Source: Rhopalosiphum padi (taxonomy: Eukaryota; Arthropoda; Insecta; Hemiptera; Aphididae). From it: a stretch of DNA of 64,000 nucleotides. The DNA lies in the NCBI RefSeq assembly GCF_020882245.1, contig NC_083599.1:80533422-80597421 (forward strand), in the 5' to 3' direction. The position numbers and the translations under genes are program-made. Shown piece after piece: positions 1 to 11,373 of the stretch; position 1 is the first letter of the stretch; each line of letters begins with the position of its first letter. The notes below the pieces were generated by a model. The model had not been told where the DNA came from and searched no databases. It saw only the letters and a program-made list of their open reading frames with translations.

Positions 1-145
1 TATGTGTCAGGTTCTCAACGTCATATTTTATTTTTAAGACGACACTTAAAATTTTTTTCAATGTATCTGAATTATAAATAAAAAAAGTAATGGTTTATAT
101 TAGAAAAGGTTGATAATAAATATTTATAATATATTAGAACATTAC

Positions 146-3100
146 CATTAGAATCTGATGTATTTAGAATTGTGTTAGGAGTAGTACAGTTTCGGTTTAA
201 AGGTTTGTGGACTGAAGATGATGGGAGTGAACATAGCCGAAGAGTTATCAACTGAAATATAAAAATATATTCTGACTAAATATTATTAATACGAAAGTAC
301 GTACAATTTAAACACACGCTTTTTGTTAGAAAAGATTTTGACTAATTTAAGTGAATTTTAAAAAGCGATTACAAAGGTTAAGGTAACTACTGGATACCTG
401 TCAAAATTAAGCTATAACAACATTATAAATCTTTCTTTTATCAGTCCGATTGATATAGAGAAACAATAAGAATTGTGAAAATAGATTTGAATCCAGTATC
501 AAGTCTAAATGAGAATGGTCAGGTCATTTTTTTTTTAATATCAGTCCCTAAATTATTGATTGAAAATTTTTGAAACTCATTAAAAAAAAAACTGAAACTT
601 AAATGCAAAAATTGGCTTGACTAATCACGTACATTTATTTAATATTTATACCGAATTCAAATCTACTATCATAATTTTTATCTCTACTTTACTACATCGA
701 TCCGACTGAAGAAAGATGGGTAGTTTTTGTTATAGACATATCATGTGTTACTCATACAACACTGTGTAATGCAATATGCAAAGAGAAATTGCCAAAATGC
801 AATTAATAACTATTTATAGAATCTGCTGGTATCCAGTTATCTTAAGTATTATTGACTTAAAGTAGCATTTATTAAATATTTGTTTAAATATTACCTGAAG
901 AGATTTTAATATTAGAATCCCTATTTTCAAATGTATTTAATGGTGCAGTAGTTTTTTCAAATTGAGTAGAATCCAATAAAGTTACTTTAAATGGAGAAGA
1001 AGTAGTATGAATAACAATTGACTTTTGCATTTTATCTAAGATATAAAAATTGTTAAAAAATTATTAATGCAATTAAAAATATTAAATTTTTATGTTAAGA
1101 GGCCGTTCTGGTAAAAGTGAAACGTATACAACGCTCAAGAGATGGCGTTGAATTTCATATCGCCGCCGCGGCAGTCACTCGTAACCACGCCCACTTTCAC
1201 CAAAGAGGGGCTACGCGCAATAGTCTCAGGAGCGGCACATTATTATTTCACGGACCGCCGTCTAGAACGTTTCGCGTCAATGCTATTTTGTATTTATATT
1301 ACTGGCGTAATTTGAAATTTGAATTTGATAAGCGCGCGCTCGCTTGCGCGTTCATAAACTAATTTTACAATATTATTTATCGTATTATTGATTGAAGTTT
1401 CTGTTCCCTAAATATGTATGGAAATACTTAAACTAAACTATAAAAGCTATTTTACAACATATAGTTATTATTTAAAAAACTATCAGTAACAATTTAATAA
1501 TACTAATAATTTATAAATTATTGCCATCGATTAATATAACGTTATGAATAAAATATAATTACAATTTAATTTATAGTTATAAATATAATAAATCTACATA
1601 CAAATCAAACAAATCAATATATTAATCACTACATTCATTCATATAAAAAAATACATACATTATTAATTTTGATGGTTTTAAACCATTTCATGCTACAAAT
1701 TCGGATAATTCTTGTTTTTTTTTTTATGACACTGAAAGTTTTTTATTTTCAACGCATCAAACTCTTGATTTTTAATGTACGAGTACCTATAGCTGTGTTT
1801 ATGAGACCGAAGTATTAAATTATATGGGTAGGTAATGCTAGAAAAAAGTCTTGCCAAAAAGTTTGATACAAAAATGTGTCCACAAGTATAGTTAATATAA
1901 CTATTGCAACAAAGAATATCCTCATCATTAGCCCCAACACGCCGTAAACCAACCCCATAATTTAAAAGATTTGTCTTCCACCATTTTTCCAAAAATGTTT
2001 TTGTCTATCAAATATTTAAATTAAATACCTTGGTATTCTCTGATACTAAACCTAAGAAAATACATTTTATTTATAAATATATGACCCGGAAATTCATGTA
2101 TTAAAAATCAGTTAAAAAAGCATGCACTAATATAATATATATACATAATATACATTTAAAATCGTCAAAAAATGTAGATAATATGTCTTTAATAAATATA
2201 GATATCGAATCGAATTAAAAAATAAAATAACTTTTAAATAATAGGTACGATTTTACTTTCAATTTATGTTTATTAAAAATGTAATATAATAATATAAACA
2301 TTTGACAATTTTATACTTTTTACCTCGTACATTAAAAAAAAAACTAAACATATTATAGTTGAATAAAAAATGTATAAAATAATATAAATGAATGTACTAT
2401 ATGTATTCATAAATTTATCTCAAATATTAGATACCAATAGACGAAATTGGTGTGTATTTAAAATATATCAAATCCTATTTAAAAAAAAATATTTATTTTT
2501 TCATTACCTATCGAAATTTGGTAACAAAAATTTATTGTAATTGCTGAAAAATAGATTACCTATTATATACACTAAACGATAAAATTATTGAAAAATATGC
2601 AAAAAATTCAAAATAAAATGTCGTATTACGATTATGTTTGTCGTTTTATTTATTTACAATTATAAATCTAAGTAGGTATGTACGTGTAAGCAAGTAAACA
2701 TGAATCACTGTTAGGTATACTAATTTAATTTTGTCACACTTATTTTCTCATTAAATTTTTATTTTATTATGTTTACGTACGTATATGAATGTTTTTATTA
2801 TTTTTATTTTTGTGTCTGTCATCACGTTTTAGAGTAGTAATAGTGCTTTGATTTTTGACTTCAGTCCCTCTTTGAAAAGGAAATTGAATCTAGTTGGTAC
2901 TTTGTGGTCAAAAGTAAAATATGCTGTGTAGTAGTTTTCAAAAGCGTCAGGAAAAACCTTGAAAAAGTAACGGAAAAACGGGAATTTTTTTCTTGAAATA
3001 TCGATAAAACAAATTCGGCTTTCAAAAAATCTTTAAAATTTAATATAAGGTTTATTATAAGTTGTTCTTATGGTAGTAAAAAAAAAAAAGTCAAAAATCG

Positions 3101-6100
3101 TTAGTCACATTTTTTGCTTATAAGCATTAAAAGTTCAAATGTTTACAAAATATATCAAAATTGCGAACATTTGCAAGGCATTTTGAAGCTGAAAATTCAT
3201 AAAATTTTTGTAATAATTTATATCTAAGGTTAAAAAAACACAACAAAAAGTTATCCAAAACTTTTACTTCAAATAACTATAAAATAATTACAGCGTCAAT
3301 ATAGAAAAATTTTTATAAACATATGAAATTAATTTGTTTACGAAATCAAGTAAAATATTGTACATCACAATTATTTAAATATAAGTTATCATATAATATA
3401 TCCTATACTAATAATCCTATAGACTGACAAATCATCTCCGTACGTAAAATGAATATATTGAAAACAAAACCCGATATCAAAAAAAAAAAAAATATCAGAG
3501 TTCTTGAATGAGGACATTTTAGCAATTCGTATTCAAAACAATATTTTTATAAAACACGAATATTGTTTTTAATAATTAAATAAAGATTATATAATTTAAT
3601 TCGTTTTTATTTTAATTCAATCCTCAAGGCACAATTCCAAGGTATAATCACAGAATAGATTAAAGAATTTTCTGTGGTATAAACAAACCTGTTGTAGAAC
3701 CTTTTTCTTAGGTGCTGATCAGCCCTTATCTTTGTGTGCAATAACAAATGACAAATAGACGAAAAAAAGTTTATCTTTACTAGTGATAACCCTGATATTG
3801 TCTAGATATGCAAATAAAAAAAAAAAAGTGTGTAGTAGCAAAATTTACAAAAAAATAGTGACTGGTGCTAATAATTAACTATCGTGGGAAACAATTAGGT
3901 AAACTTTAAATGTTTTTGGATTATTTAGTATTTAAGTCGATTAAATGCATAAACACAATTAAAGGGACTAAAATGAAGCTTAAACTTCAAATGCATTTAT
4001 AAAAATTGTGCTTATGTATTTTATATTTTTATACACATAAAAATGTAATGATATGCTCACACATCATATAATTTATTGTATATTTTATTATCTTTTTAAA
4101 TAAATAACGGTAAAGTTGTCGCACGCAGATAGCAGTCAATAAAAACCAATAATCCCTATTGATCACTGATGAAAGAAACGATTTACATTGTTTGGTCACG
4201 TAGGAACTCACACTTTATTGCGACAGTATGGCGCAAGAAGTGTGATCTTTTACGTGTGCCGCCAGAGACAAGGGATGGTACAATGGGGCTCTCCGCCGTC
4301 AGGGAGAGAGCCGATTTCTCGAAGGACGCGGAGGCCTTTGTTGGAGCCGCCTGCGACACTGGCAGGCTTGACCACGTCGTCTTCTCTCATCAGTGCGTAC
4401 GCACCATTAGAATTAGTATTTTTTTATAATAAATTGTATGATTATTAATATTTTGTAAAAGTAATTCAATTTTAATTTAATCAATTTATATTGATTTCAC
4501 AGTTAAATATGCCAAATTAACTTGTTTATATTTTCTATGAAGTTTAATTTGTATATTGTATTTGGTTTTCGAAGAATTTATAGTTTGTACCTAACTAAAT
4601 CTTCATATGTGATACCTATTATTACTCTAAAAAAAAATTACCAAAAGCCAATAAAATAAGTCAATGTGAATTACAATATGACATTGTGTTTCTTTTTATA
4701 AGTCCAGTGACTTCAAATTGGTATGGAGTTTTTGGGAGGAGATAGGTAATATCTAAATACACATTTTTTGGTAATTTTCAAAATTTTAGATCCTCAACAT
4801 ATTTTGGAAAATATAAAAACAAAAAAAGCGAAAATTAAAAAATGAAAAATAAATAAAACCGTTTTTAATATTAAAAAAAAAATATATTATAACAATAATT
4901 AGTAATTACTACTATATAGGTATTATCATATTATGATATACGTATAATATTCTGATATATTATAACTACATAGCTTTATTATTTAAATATTTTATACGAT
5001 TTGACGATTTATTTTGTACTCGAGTGCTTCTCATTCTTGTATCAAATGTACTTATAGTATATTATATTGGTTGTAAATATAATTATTTAATTAATAATTT
5101 AAAAATAATAAATGTATATTGGTGTCAACTAGTTTTGTCATATTTTGAATTGGCCTCAATTTGTTTATTTGTTATTATTAAATTTAATAAATAAATAATC
5201 TGTAATAGACGTACCTACTAATTAAAAATAATTACAGTATTTGACTGATTTATGTAAATAATTAATATAATTAGGGATTTAAATTACTTATTATTTAGAC
5301 TATTATAAGTTATCGAGTTATATCGTAAGTACATTAATTACATTTGTCACTTTATTCAACAGGCTATTATTTATTCATATGTAACCGTGCAGATTGTAGG
5401 TACCTAAGGTGTTTTTTTGTTATATCGATTTAAATTTCATATTTTTTTTTCATATGTGGTTCAGCGTAAATAAAATTAACTAAATCATCAAATTCTCTTC
5501 AAGATTAAAAAAATAATTATTCAAATCGTACTTTTATTAAACAAATTATAATAATTTTATGATAACGTGAGATCTTTAATACGGCGTGCAGAATAATAAT
5601 ACACGAAATATAAAATTCGATATTGGTTAAAATATTATTTGGTCACCAACATAATTGTTATCGTATTGACAATATTTATTTATAAACTGCGATATGAAAA
5701 CCAGTTTAAACCTATGGTGTGATACGGCTGCAGTCGCGCGCGGGGTGGTGGTATGAACACTGTTCTCGAACGCTGCCGCTATACTTAGCAGAGCAGCACA
5801 TGACTACTGTAAATTTATGATTTTTTAAGCAAAAACATGTTTTCGTACTTCCTATTTTCCTCAGATCTCAGTATTCGTAATTTTTAAAATTTTTAAAAAA
5901 TCATATAAAATAGAAAAAAAAAGATATCAAAAATCTGGAACGAGGTCGTCTAGAGGAATTTCTCAAGTTTATTTTGGTGTATAAATCATGTTTCTACGAC
6001 TACTGAGAGCTGAGGAAAATGGGAAGTACGAAATCATGTTTTTACGGTCGATTTTCCGCTACCAGAACGGCCTCTTAACCTATAGAATCGTTAGAATCTG

Positions 6101-7125
6101 AATCATTTATAAAATCAAATAAGTTTGGCGAACTAGAATCTTCTACTGTATCATAATGATTAGGATTTCTTGTTGGGAAAATTCAAAAACATATTACACA
6201 GAATAACAACAGAAATTATAAGTTATAACAATCACAATACCTATTGTTTTATTATCATATAATTCATTAGTTTTCATATCACTTGTTCTAGAAATAGTAG
6301 TACTTAAATGCTGTATATAGTATATTGTATTTTTGTTCATCATTAAAACTGGGTACAAGAAAATCTTCTGAAAAATAAAAGCATTAAATCAATTAAAAAT
6401 TATTTAAACTAAGGATAAAATTGTAACTATTTTTAGTATAATACTTTGGCTAGAAGTGTCAGAGGTAGTATGAAATAACTTTTTTCTAACTTCTAAAGAA
6501 GGACAAGTTGAACTAATGTTGTTGGGCTTATTTGATTTTGGACTCAAGGAGATAGACAAAACATCTATAAAAATGTTTATTGCTAATGATTCAAACATTT
6601 AAAAAAAAAAAATCATTATTATAATGACAATTACATGTATTTGATAAGCTAGTAAAAATAAGAGCATCTTCCACTACATATTTTTTCCTTCTAGTTTTAT
6701 TTTGAATATCTTCACTAGTAGAAAGATCAGATGTGTTCTCGGCCTTTCTTACTTTAGATTTAGCTTCTTGAAGACAATATCTCGATCTACAATATTTTAT
6801 ATTTTTATATAAGTAATTTTAATAAATGCGCAAAATACTTAGACTTCCTATGAACTATAAAATACATGTATATAATATGAGGTAGAAAGACTATTTTTTA
6901 TTACATAATATTATAATAAATTTATACATTTTATTACTTATCCTATATTTTTTGATAGTTCAGGTATCTTATCAAAGTCAACTTAGAATTTTTACCTCAT
7001 AATACATACATACTAAATAGATAAAAAAAAAAAATTATAAAATTACCAATGCCTTTTTTTTAAATTCTTGCCGGAAAATAATTAAAATCAAATTTTTTAA
7101 CGATTGTTTTTTGGTAAATATGTTT
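146..7125 (-). CDS. DUF4806-type partner gene, copy A (multi-exon, runs off the left edge)
   Basis: A minus-strand gene built from exons at 6635-6786, 6445-6564, 6241-6348, 6080-6145, 895-1035 and 146-211. Each internal exon has AG/GT borders, a length divisible by three (120, 108, 66, 141 and 66 nt for the last five) and phase-1 introns, which is strong evidence of a real gene. The 6635-6786 exon has a KAENTSDLST-like motif matching KVENTSDIST in the plus-strand gene at 13834, and traces of a first exon lie around 7040-7125 (FDFNYFPAR versus FDYLPAR), apparently with a frame break. By recall, aphid proteins of this type carry a C-terminal DUF4806 domain; that part would lie beyond position 1. 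The visible product is Ser/Thr/Asn-rich. It sits just downstream of a Tnp2-like transposase on the same strand. Its molecular function is unknown. Confidence 0.62.
4195..4405. other. GC-rich island inside the TTAA element
   Basis: About 210 bases of clearly GC-rich sequence in an otherwise about 75-80% AT interior. It is open in two overlapping plus-strand frames (to 4429 and 4448), which is expected from its composition. I recognise no protein, tRNA or other RNA in it. It may be captured sequence. Confidence 0.4.
5832..6042. repeat. Imperfect ~42-bp inverted repeat (subterminal hairpin)
   Basis: The arms at 5832-5873 and 6001-6042 pair almost fully around a loop of about 127 bases. The core TTTCGTACTTCC is shared with very few mismatches. 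It lies just inside the right terminus of the TTAA element and may bind transposase or form a transcript hairpin. Confidence 0.75.
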
Positions 7126-7504
7126 TTTTATATCTTTTTTTGATAACATTAATAATATAAAATCAGTTATGCATGATGTTGCATCTGTAATTGTTTTTGT
7201 TAAAAATTAAAAAAAAAACTAAAATATATCTACATACAAGAAGTACATATATGTATATCTTATACAGCATATTATTAAAATAATAAAAAAAAACAAATTT
7301 AATAGGCATATGTTTAAACACATTTAAATTATTATTAAAAATGTATGCTAGCAACAAGTTAAATACACATATAGAACAAATTTGTATTTTAATTTTGATA
7401 TTTTAATAGTTAATTTGATCCATTGAGTCCACTAAATATTTAAAAATCTGTATAAAATTTACAAGTAGGTATTACCATTGATTAATTATTTTAATAGTGA
7501 TGTT
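7126..7504. other. AT-rich spacer
   Basis: Spacer between the copy A DUF4806-type gene and the repeat array. Only low-complexity AT-rich sequence was seen, with no supported gene. Confidence 0.5.
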
Positions 7505-7690
7505 TATTGGTTCTGAAAAGAACCATTTCATAAAACTTAAGCAAATAGTCTTAAAAAAGGCTGTTTAATGTAAATGACGCGAATAGTTCTGAAAAGAACT
7601 GTTTTAATGTAATTTACGCGAAAAGTTCTAAAAAGAACTATTTAAAAAAATTGATGCAAAGTCCTAAAAAGAATTATTCTATTCTATAAT
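7505..7690. repeat. Degenerate ~38-bp tandem repeat with palindromic core
   Basis: Four to five diverged units carry a GTTCTNAAAAGAAC-like palindrome, often followed by TTTAATGTAAATGACGCG-like sequence (near 7513, 7550, 7587, 7623 and 7660). The array lies between the Tnp2-like transposase remnant and the DUF4806-type gene. Subterminal or intergenic repeats of this kind serve as protein-binding sites in plant CACTA elements; that role here is inference. Confidence 0.7.
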
Positions 7691-7823
7691 CAATTGTATT
7701 ACCTATGAATTTTAAATTGTTAAACTGGGTGTCAAGTTGATTTGAATTTAAACTACTTTAGGATATTTGATAAGTAATACAATTTATAAGATATGAACAT
7801 TATATTTACAGTTTTAATTTTAA

Positions 7824-9843
7824 TTAAGAAGAATGTAATAACGGAATAGCAATGCTAATGCTTTTCATTGATAACAACATAACTTTTCTTTGGATATCAT
7901 TGATATTCCAAGTACTCAAATTCTTTGATACATTTTTAACAGTGTATATTCCAAAATAAGATGACTGAATTAGTTTATCATAGAATAATTCCTTTGATTC
8001 CAATTTTATAATATCATTTGTTTTAGAAGAAAAATATGAATCTGCATCTACTTTACATTTTATTTTATAATTTTTTAAAACTAAGGTATTAAACTGTGGA
8101 TTTACACAACCAACTAATAAAGGCCCATTATTATGTGATCCTATTAATAAACTGTTGTCACCTTGATTAGTATGATTTAAATTCAAATTAAAGTTGTCGC
8201 ATTCACTGAATCTATAACTACTTGTTCCAAAGGCTTATTAGGCTGTCTTAACATATTTTTGAGAAATTTCATATAGTTCTCAAATGGAAAAGCACTGCAA
8301 TTGTCAAGGGGCCCATATTGTTTATAATCATCTACTAAATGAATTAAGCCATCAATATTTGAAGATAAAAGATATTGTCCATAAATCTGTTCAAATTTTA
8401 AAACAAAATAGTTTAGTAGATCATCAGCATATTGTATTAATGATCCAAGATTGGGAGATAATAATATAATCATAGCTATATTGAGTGCCATAAAATTTTT
8501 AAAACAATCTTTGGACACAATACTTTTCAATACTAAAGGGCCAATATACAGTAGAAATGAACGAAATTCTCTGGCTTTCCAGCGTAATACTTCTTCTAAA
8601 GCTCTAGGCTTCCTGGAAAACTCACAAGGAAATTTAGATCTGAAACTCAATAATAAATTAGAAATTTGTTTAATTTTTGAAGAGGGTAATCGAGCATTTA
8701 ATGGTCCTTTCATCCATAACAGTATAAGTTTTTTCATAACACCAAGAGTTACCAAGTGCATATAATCGAGGGAGAATGAAGATACAACATTAACACCTGA
8801 TATGACTACAACAGATGAAATACTAGTAACTGATGAATGGTGATTTGTATCAGTTCGATTAAGATAATTATCATTAGTTCTTTTAACTTCTCGATTAGAA
8901 ATATCAGAGTAAGGAAAACATAATCGATTCTCTTTTTACTCTCCTTCAATTTCGCATCTTGTACATGAAAAAAACCATTATGGCCTTTAATTTTTAATAT
9001 GAATGCCTTTGCAGGAATATCACAACAAAAAATATCTATAACCACTTTATAAGTATAATTTTTAATCATAATACCATTCGAATCTAAATGTGTTGCTTCA
9101 TTCACAAAGTCCTTTAAAAAATCATTACTGTCCATAGGCTTTTCAGTACCAAAATATAACCCAACTGAAAATACAATATTCATTTTTGATCTTACATATG
9201 CTAAAATAGGCCAAAATTGATTCGAACTACTTCTAGAAATAGGTAATCCATCGATACCAATAACAAGCTTAATCTCATCTAAATGTTGAACTTCTACATC
9301 ACAATTTGAAAAGGAACAAATAATTCCATTTTATATTCCAAAATGGTAATATTTACCCGGATTAACATCTCGAATTTTACATATATCAATAGGTTTTGTG
9401 TGTAAAATAGTTCTAGCATCTTTTGACAAGGATGTAAAACATTTATGTTTTTTTAATATTAATAAAAGACTATTTAAAGCAGTATGTGTAATTTTATTTT
9501 TAATAGTCCATTCAGCTAATTCAGATTTAAAAGATTTTTCCTCAGACTTTTCTGTATCAAAAGTTAAATTATCATCTAATAAGAAATCAATATTTGGATA
9601 AGATTCACTATCGGAATGATCATTAGAACTTTCAGGTACTAAAGGCGACTCCTGAATGTAGAGATAAGCATTATTAGTTGAAATATTGTTTTCTGGTAGC
9701 AGATCACAATTATTAGGTTTGTGACGTTTGTGTGGTGAGGTGCGGTGTGCAGTACTCCTTTGTTCATGACGTGTAAGCCATTCTTCGTCTTCGTTGTCTT
9801 ATGTAGTCTTGAGTATTTTGTCTTTCGTCTTTCTTAGTTCCAT
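7824..9843 (-). pseudogene. Tnp2/DUF4218-type (CACTA-like) transposase, copy A, decayed
   Basis: The reading starts at ATG 9843 and shows an acidic N-terminal region, a KKHKCF segment, then SNDFLKDFVNEA, CCDIPAKAF and GHNGFF (the Tnp2 core region). It continues with the conserved block YMHLVTLGVMKKLILLW, FSRKPRALEE, and a DUF4218-like segment with LIHL and GPLDNCSAFPFENYMK. A C-terminal domain reads from 8186 to 7824. The gene is broken by stop codons at 9799-9801 and 9331-9333 and by frameshifts near 8960, 8790 and 8190. The plus-strand copy at 11374-13500 aligns along its length at clearly lower than recent-duplicate identity. The DUF4806-type gene follows downstream on the same strand. Not expected to make active transposase. 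Confidence 0.78.
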
Positions 9844-10032
9844 CGTTCCGTGTTGAATAATTCTGCATCTGCATTTATGCAATAATTAGGTAAACAAACG
9901 CTCATATTTCAGCCGGCGGAAATATTCCGATGACATCAGAGAGGCGACGTTTAACTTGTGTACAATAACTACACACACATGCGAATGTACGCGACTGTTA
10001 AATAAGCTGAATTACGCATGCGCAATGATCAT
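9844..10032. other. Upstream region of Tnp2-like copy A
   Basis: About 190 bases upstream of the copy A start, containing one GAGGCGAC motif at 9941-9948. No further coding sequence was seen. Confidence 0.35.
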
Positions 10033-10437
10033 AGTGAGGCGACTTTTTCATCGCCTCTGATACTAAAAATAGATGTGGTACTATGGTCAGCCCACAGCCA
10101 TGGTCTGCGGCACGTTCAACAACAACATATAGATATTATTGGATAATCATAAACCGTTATTATTGTCACAGCGCCTGATGAAAACGACTTCATTATTAGT
10201 TTATATCTCTCTTGTTCGAATCGTCGCTCGTGCAGTCGCGCTTATTCGTTTAAATTTGTTTACGCGTGTTGTCGTGCTTTGATTTAACATTAAAGTAATT
10301 TAAATATATTATTATAGTTATAATTATTTTTATATTTTTAAATTCCATTATTATGAAGTTTAATTTTTGTTATGAGTGGGGGGGGGAGTGGTACATAAGT
10401 CGCCTCACCAAAAAAATACAACCAAAACCGCCACTGT
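10033..10437. mobile_element. Possible truncated hAT MITE
   Basis: The right end, read in reverse complement from about 10437, begins CAGTGGCGGTTTTGG, a typical hAT terminus, and continues into GTGAGGCGACTT. The same GTGAGGCGACTT occurs inverted at about 10034-10045, immediately followed by TCGCCTC that makes a small hairpin. The outer left terminus and a target duplication are missing, so this is probably a truncated non-autonomous element. Confidence 0.35.
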
Positions 10438-11373
10438 CGGTAAGTAAATATAATCATTATTAAGTAGGTATTTAAATATAATAATAGCATGATACCTAGT
10501 CAAAAGATACATGTGTTATAGGTACCTAAATGAACACTAATAAGGTAAAAGTAGTATATAATAGATATACTATAAAAATAATTGCTCAATGTAATTTGCA
10601 AGTTTGTAAGCTAAGTAGCATTATAGTGACGGCAGTGAGAATCTTAGTTTTAAGAAAATTTCATGGAGGTACCTACTTATAAATTTTTATTTTTATTTTA
10701 AATTTATAAATACATATAATATTTAATATACTAATTGTCGAATAATAACATAAATTTACATAATCATTTCTTATATCTTGTATAACAGACATTAAATTAA
10801 TTAATTTAAATTTACTCATGTTGAGTTTAAATCATTCTAGGTGTCTCTAAATACTCCAAATACTTTTTGTAGAAGATATTTGACCATAAGCCAACCCTAT
10901 AGGATATAGTTATTACTCTAAAATTGCATTATTAATAGTTAATCTGCAATTATAAAGGTATATTTTATAAATGTATCTATATTATATTTTACAAAGAATT
11001 TATGGTGTTTATATTTTTATGAAATCAGTGATCTAGGTATTTACTGTTGTTTTTAAATATACATAATCGTGTCTTTCAATATAATTATTTTCGTGTGAGT
11101 TGTTTAATTTTGAGATAAATAAATTATCATAATATTAGAGTTCTATAAATATTAACTTATCTACCTATTTTCGTTTGATTGTATTTTTAGTTAATATTTC
11201 AGTTTTGTATGAAATAAAATTACCTATACATCTAATTATTATTTCTTGATTTAATTACAGAATAATGTACTTTTTATATAATATATATTCTTCTAATAGA
11301 AATTGGTACACTCATTTTGATATATTTTTTTTTTTATCAAGTCAAGTATATAAATATTTTAATTTCAGTAATA
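10438..11373. other. AT-rich leader of Tnp2-like copy B
   Basis: Low-complexity AT-rich sequence upstream of the copy B coding region. A TTTCAG acceptor-like site at about 11361-11366 precedes the likely start codon at 11374, suggesting an untranslated first exon upstream that I could not locate. Confidence 0.4.

Larger units (their letters stand above)
1095..6078. mobile_element. TTAA-flanked 4.98-kb DNA element without a transposase
   Basis: Starts TTAAGAGGCCGTTCTGGTA at 1095-1113; the exact inverted copy ends at 6078. TTAA at each end (1095-1098 and 6075-6078) fits the piggyBac-type target duplication. No long reading frame of recognisable origin lies inside, so it appears non-autonomous. 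Its ends are GC-richer than its AT-rich interior. The first 280 bases contain CAACGC/GGCGTTG stem-forming repeats, and the last 250 bases a long hairpin. It lies in a phase-1 intron of the DUF4806-type gene, right after the GT donor. The terminus does not begin with the CCY usual for piggyBac, so the superfamily is uncertain. Confidence 0.8.

Noticed and set aside
1693..1992. 99-codon minus-strand open frame
   Set aside because: No recognised motif, no splice context, and it lies in AT-rich transposon interior; probably chance.
4330..4405. Possible hammerhead ribozyme on the minus strand (CTGATGAG)
   Set aside because: The required downstream CGAAA core and stem pairing are absent.
4169..4448. 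Two overlapping open frames of 86 codons
   Set aside because: They coincide with the GC-rich island where stop codons are rare; no protein similarity recognised.
9398..9601. 67-codon plus-strand open frame
   Set aside because: Antisense shadow of the Tnp2-like coding sequence on the minus strand.
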